Assembly: GCA_022829145.1 (NCBI GenBank)
Contig: CM040747.1
Coordinates: 30,902,936 to 30,966,935 of the forward strand
DNA: 64,000 nt
Reading direction: 5' to 3'
From: Albula goreensis
Lineage: Eukaryota; Chordata; Actinopteri; Albuliformes; Albulidae
Each line of letters opens with the position of its first letter. Positions within the stretch are counted from its first letter, which is position 1. A model generated the notes under the pieces. The model was not told the origin of the DNA, ran no database searches, and was given only the letters and a program-made list of their open reading frames with translations. The position numbers were made by a program, and so were the translations under genes. Shown one piece after another: positions 60,663 through 64,000 of this stretch.

Positions 60663-63259
60663 CTGCACCAGGGTCAGGAAAGATGTAATCTACCGATTGG
60701 GCTCTGTTTTTTGAGTTATGGCATTCACACACATGTGGTGCCTTGAGATACACAGTATGTTACACAGAGTAAAAACAGTCAATGTGTAGGATTCTCTTGA
60801 AATGACATGTCTCCTGATTGCCTTGGATTACAATGTTACATGGTCTTGTCCTATGTCTCGGTGATTCGTGACTTTGTACACAATGTGAAATTAAGGAAGA
60901 CACAACTGATTCACATACAGTCTAAATATCTCCTATAATGCTCCCAATTCAGAAATGGAAAAACAGAGAAATCTCTATACACCTTCACGACCTTTTTGCC
61001 CTGTGCCATGTACTCGCTATTTATAGAGATGCAGGTTAAGTCATTTTGTGCATGTATCAGTTTTTGAGGACACTGCATACTGATACTAGCAGTACTGTTT
61101 AATCTGTGCCCACAGTCCACACTCCACTGACATAGTGACTCCGCACTAAGCAATGGTTCGGGGTAGAGGATGAGATTGACTGGATTCTCAGAGAGCTAAT
61201 GAACGGGAGCACCGTTCCTCTTATGGTGAGAGTCTCACAGAACCCTCTCCAGCTCTCAGCTCACTGCTACCTTACAGCATAAGACACACTGGAAATCAGA
61301 TGGAAGGACAAAAAGTGATAAAAAAGGTGCACATTTCACATTTCATTTCACAGGCTACACTATTTTCATGTTTAACATAAAATAGGTTGTGTGTGAAATC
61401 TCTTCCTCTTTTTTAGTAATATTGAATGTTCTAAGATGCTAAAAAGTTCTCTATAAAATGTATCCCTACTATGTGCCCTGTTAGAAATATAATATACCAC
61501 AGCATACTATAAACATACTGTAAAATATTCTCACTGCATATTTTAAATAAACTGCAATTTATAACAGTTTCATATGGATAACGATCACTAAACAGTAAAA
61601 GGCTGATTGTATTTATACATAAGCAATTTACCCATAAACACAGGCGGTCAGAGATCTTCATAATAATCATCTTAATTATCAGTGGCAATAGCAAAAGACA
61701 CTTATATCTGCTCACTTTTTTGATCCTTTATGGTAAAAGCACATAGCGAAAGATCATTTCATCAGTGTCGTCATTGATCTAGCAAGGTTAGGCACCATAA
61801 TAAGAGCATAGTAAGAGAGAGTGGGCGTTTAGTGAATTAAGTAGCAAATGAATCCATTACCACATGCTACAGCCACCAATAGTGATGCAGCATTCTGTAG
61901 GATCATCTGACAGGCCTCGTTCCCTTGGCAACCATGCCCCACCTGCCAAGAGTCTCAGGCGTGACCAGGCTCCGCCCCCAGGCAACAGTGCCACACCAGG
62001 AACGTGAGCCTGATTGGCTTTAAGCGCATAAGAGTTTTGCCTGTGAACCGAGCGTAATAGGTTTGACCCAGACCAACCTTTGGAAATCCAATTGATCGTA
62101 AGATGCTTTCAGTCCTACAGTCAAAGCAGCCAACCCTTTTTAAAAGGTTTTCGCTTAAAGTCTGATAAAAATATATACACATCATTATATAAACAAACAA
62201 CGATACCGGACAAGTTTGTGACTTCAGAAGTGGATGCTGGGAAGTGGCAGCAGAGCTGAAACCTCAGATGGCGGCCTATCATTTAGGAGAACTGTGCCAT
62301 CCCATGTCAAGCCCACATACCAATGCCATACCAAAGAGTGCTGAGCTACTGTGTCTCAGGTTAAGGGTCAGATTCAAACCAAATGCAATGCCAATTAGTC
62401 CATAACTCACAGTATTACACGTAATTTAAACCAGTAATTTAAAGCCACTCACTATTTTCATTCCTTAGACATTGTGTTTCATTTTCAAGGGACACTGAGC
62501 TGGTTTTATGGTATGGGAAATAAAAAGAGAATACAGTGTGTTGCCTAAAATTTATTGCTCAAAGTCCTGGACTCATTTGTTGTATAACACGTAGATGTAA
62601 GTGTTTTTTTTTTCTCAGAGATACAATTTGGCAATTTTAATTACGAATGAATTATGAATTCAGAAAATTTTAATTGCACTTAGTGTGGACTAAGAGTTAA
62701 GGACGAACGTTTGGAGAATCCAGGCCAATGTTCAATCCACCAGATTTTAAGCGAGACCTCAGCTTTAAGGAAGTGAAACAGCTGAGAGGAAGTTTTAAGC
62801 CTCGAGCTTGTCAGGCTTGGAGAGACGAGATAAGATCTAGACGAACACAAGGCTCGCGAGTCTCACCGTAAACATTGCAGGTGCCTTGCCCGTTGTGTTT
62901 ATTGTTCGTTGGTATTATTTGGTGATGGATAAACACTCAATCTGCTTACATAAACACTGAGACTCTGCAAGACTTCGCTATTTCAACAGCAAACAACGAG
63001 GGGGTGGAATTTTAGTTATGGACACACAAAGCAAACCCAGCACCACAGTCTCTCTCAGTCAGCCACAACCAAAGAGACTCTAAAAGAACATACTTTAAAA
63101 ATACAAACAAACAGGAACGTGCTAAATTTACCTCCAGATGTGTAGCAATATATTTGTCAAATGAAGCTAACTGCCATAACCTTATGGAAAAAAACCCTTC
63201 ATGTTGTATGAACCTAAACAAATATGTAAGCACAAAAATAGTACTGCATAAAAATTCTC

Positions 63260-63620
63260 CTCCGAGGTCACTGACCAATAAGCATTACAAGCAATAAAAA
63301 GAATGAATCAGCAAATTGCACGCATAAAACGAGAGACTTTCCAGCGATATCAGTGCCTCCCTGTTAATGAATCGCATTTTAATGACCTTAAACAAATGAC
63401 ATAAATCAAAGCTGGCCATTAGCAGAGAGCGGGAGAGGAAGAGAGAGGCCCAGACTGGGACCCTGAAAGGGCTCTTAACTGGTCACATCTGGGTGTATTT
63501 TATACGCAAATCAGCCTCCGCTAAATCTAGATAAAACTCACTGAGTCGTGATCGGCGCAATGATCTTCATACGTCTAAATTTATATGCTAATCGGAACCC
63601 GTCAAGCATTTAGCACATTC
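63260..63620. promoter_or_regulatory. candidate conserved non-coding element
   Basis: An AT-balanced, repeat-poor block with atgaatcagcaaattgc, gttaatgaatcgcatttta, acataaatcaaagctgg and atatgctaatcgg. Homeodomain, octamer-like and TCF-like (atcaaag) cores are dense. It also contains TGACCTTAA at 63383-63391, a reverse ERR half-site, which is expected about this often by chance. Confidence 0.35.
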
Positions 63621-63659
63621 CGCTGCATCTGAGGGTAATGCTCTATTATCCTCAAGAGA

Positions 63660-64000
63660 ACCCCCCGCCACCCCCAAATCACATCCCCCACACACCCCGC
63701 TTTGTGTCCTTCTGTGTCTCCTCTCTTTCTCTCACCCCTCACTTTCACTCTCTCACTCTCTCTCTCTGTCACTCTCTCTCTCTCCTTCTCAGTCTCTCGC
63801 TCTCTCTCTCTCACTCTCCCTCTTCATATTCATTACCTTGACCTTTTTGGTGACCCCGCCCCCCCTTCCCCCTCTCCTTTCGCTCCTTTCTCCCCCCTAC
63901 CTTTTATCACTCTCACTCTCTCTCACCCCTTATCTCCTGCACTCTTTATCTATCCTCACTTTTTTTCACCTCGCTCTCTCACTTCTACTCTTTCTCTCTT
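63660..64000 (+). repeat. pyrimidine-rich (CT)n low-complexity region
   Basis: The plus strand is dominated by C and T (tctcactctctctctctgtc) with short poly-C runs, continuing to the window edge except for an island around 63822-63850. On the minus strand it is GA-rich, giving Arg/Glu-rich artefact frames. Polypurine-polypyrimidine DNA of this kind can form H-DNA. Confidence 0.85.

Larger units (their letters stand above)
49040..64000 (-). other. esrrg: region upstream of ESRRG exon A (5' intron or flank)
   Basis: Exon A opens with a splice acceptor, so this region is at least partly an upstream intron of the same gene. I did not find the human-type first coding segment (MDSVELCLPESFSLHYEEE), so it is either further upstream or absent. 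The region holds two R1 repeats, a tandem-array cluster (56.2-60.7 kb), candidate 5' splice donors near 57.6-57.7 kb, candidate enhancers and a pyrimidine-rich end. No other protein gene was recognised. Confidence 0.75.

Noticed and set aside
63602-63841. Arg/Glu-rich and Ser/Leu-rich frames at the right edge
   Set aside because: Artefacts of polypurine-polypyrimidine repeat DNA.

Overview
The window is vertebrate nuclear DNA, most likely from a ray-finned fish. It holds the 5' and central part of one nuclear receptor gene on the minus strand, ESRRG (estrogen-related receptor gamma, NR3B3; esrrg, esrrga or esrrgb in teleosts). Five coding exons were found by protein similarity recalled from memory and by splice sites that keep the reading frame: 48624-49026 (N-terminus and first zinc finger), 43059-43175 (second zinc finger), 20394-20504 (C-terminal extension and hinge), 18236-18397 (start of the ligand-binding domain) and 80-349 (ligand-binding domain middle). 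The last coding exon or exons, about 80 residues ending in the AF-2 helix, lie beyond the left edge. Joined, the exons give about 354 residues that align with the human short isoform without a net length change. ERR-gamma rather than ERR-beta is indicated by RIDAENSPYLNPQL in the hinge and by the [10 protein letters not shown] and [19 protein letters not shown]-terminus. No bacterial, phage or plasmid features are present.

Layout, left to right: exon E (80-349); a 17.9 kb intron with AT-rich, homeodomain-site-rich blocks that look like conserved non-coding elements; exon D (18236-18397); a 2 kb intron; exon C (20394-20504); a 22.6 kb intron with a CpG-dense patch, candidate MITE and SINE copies, a 53-bp minisatellite between two opposed SINE fragments, and a small exon-like plus-strand ORF; exon B (43059-43175); a 5.4 kb intron with a candidate MITE and a local duplication; exon A (48624-49039, start codon 49026-49024). 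From 49040 to 64000 lies upstream intron or 5' flank, with a cluster of tandem arrays between 56.2 and 60.7 kb and candidate 5' splice donors near 57.6-57.7 kb.

All five introns whose coding side is visible interrupt the codon after base 1, so exons B to E are symmetric and can each be skipped without a frameshift. The protein keeps the canonical ERR P-box, both zinc fingers and the phospho-SUMO motif. Compared with recalled human ERR-gamma it carries unusual changes next to the ligand pocket: I279N, G312R and A348T in human long-isoform numbering.

The rest is non-coding. I saw no convincing second protein gene, tRNA, rRNA or intact transposase or reverse transcriptase gene. Conserved-element calls rest on composition and motif density only, because no alignment could be run. 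No previously undescribed molecular system is evident. The most useful leads are the divergent pocket residues, the symmetric-exon architecture, the tandem-array cluster and the repeat families.
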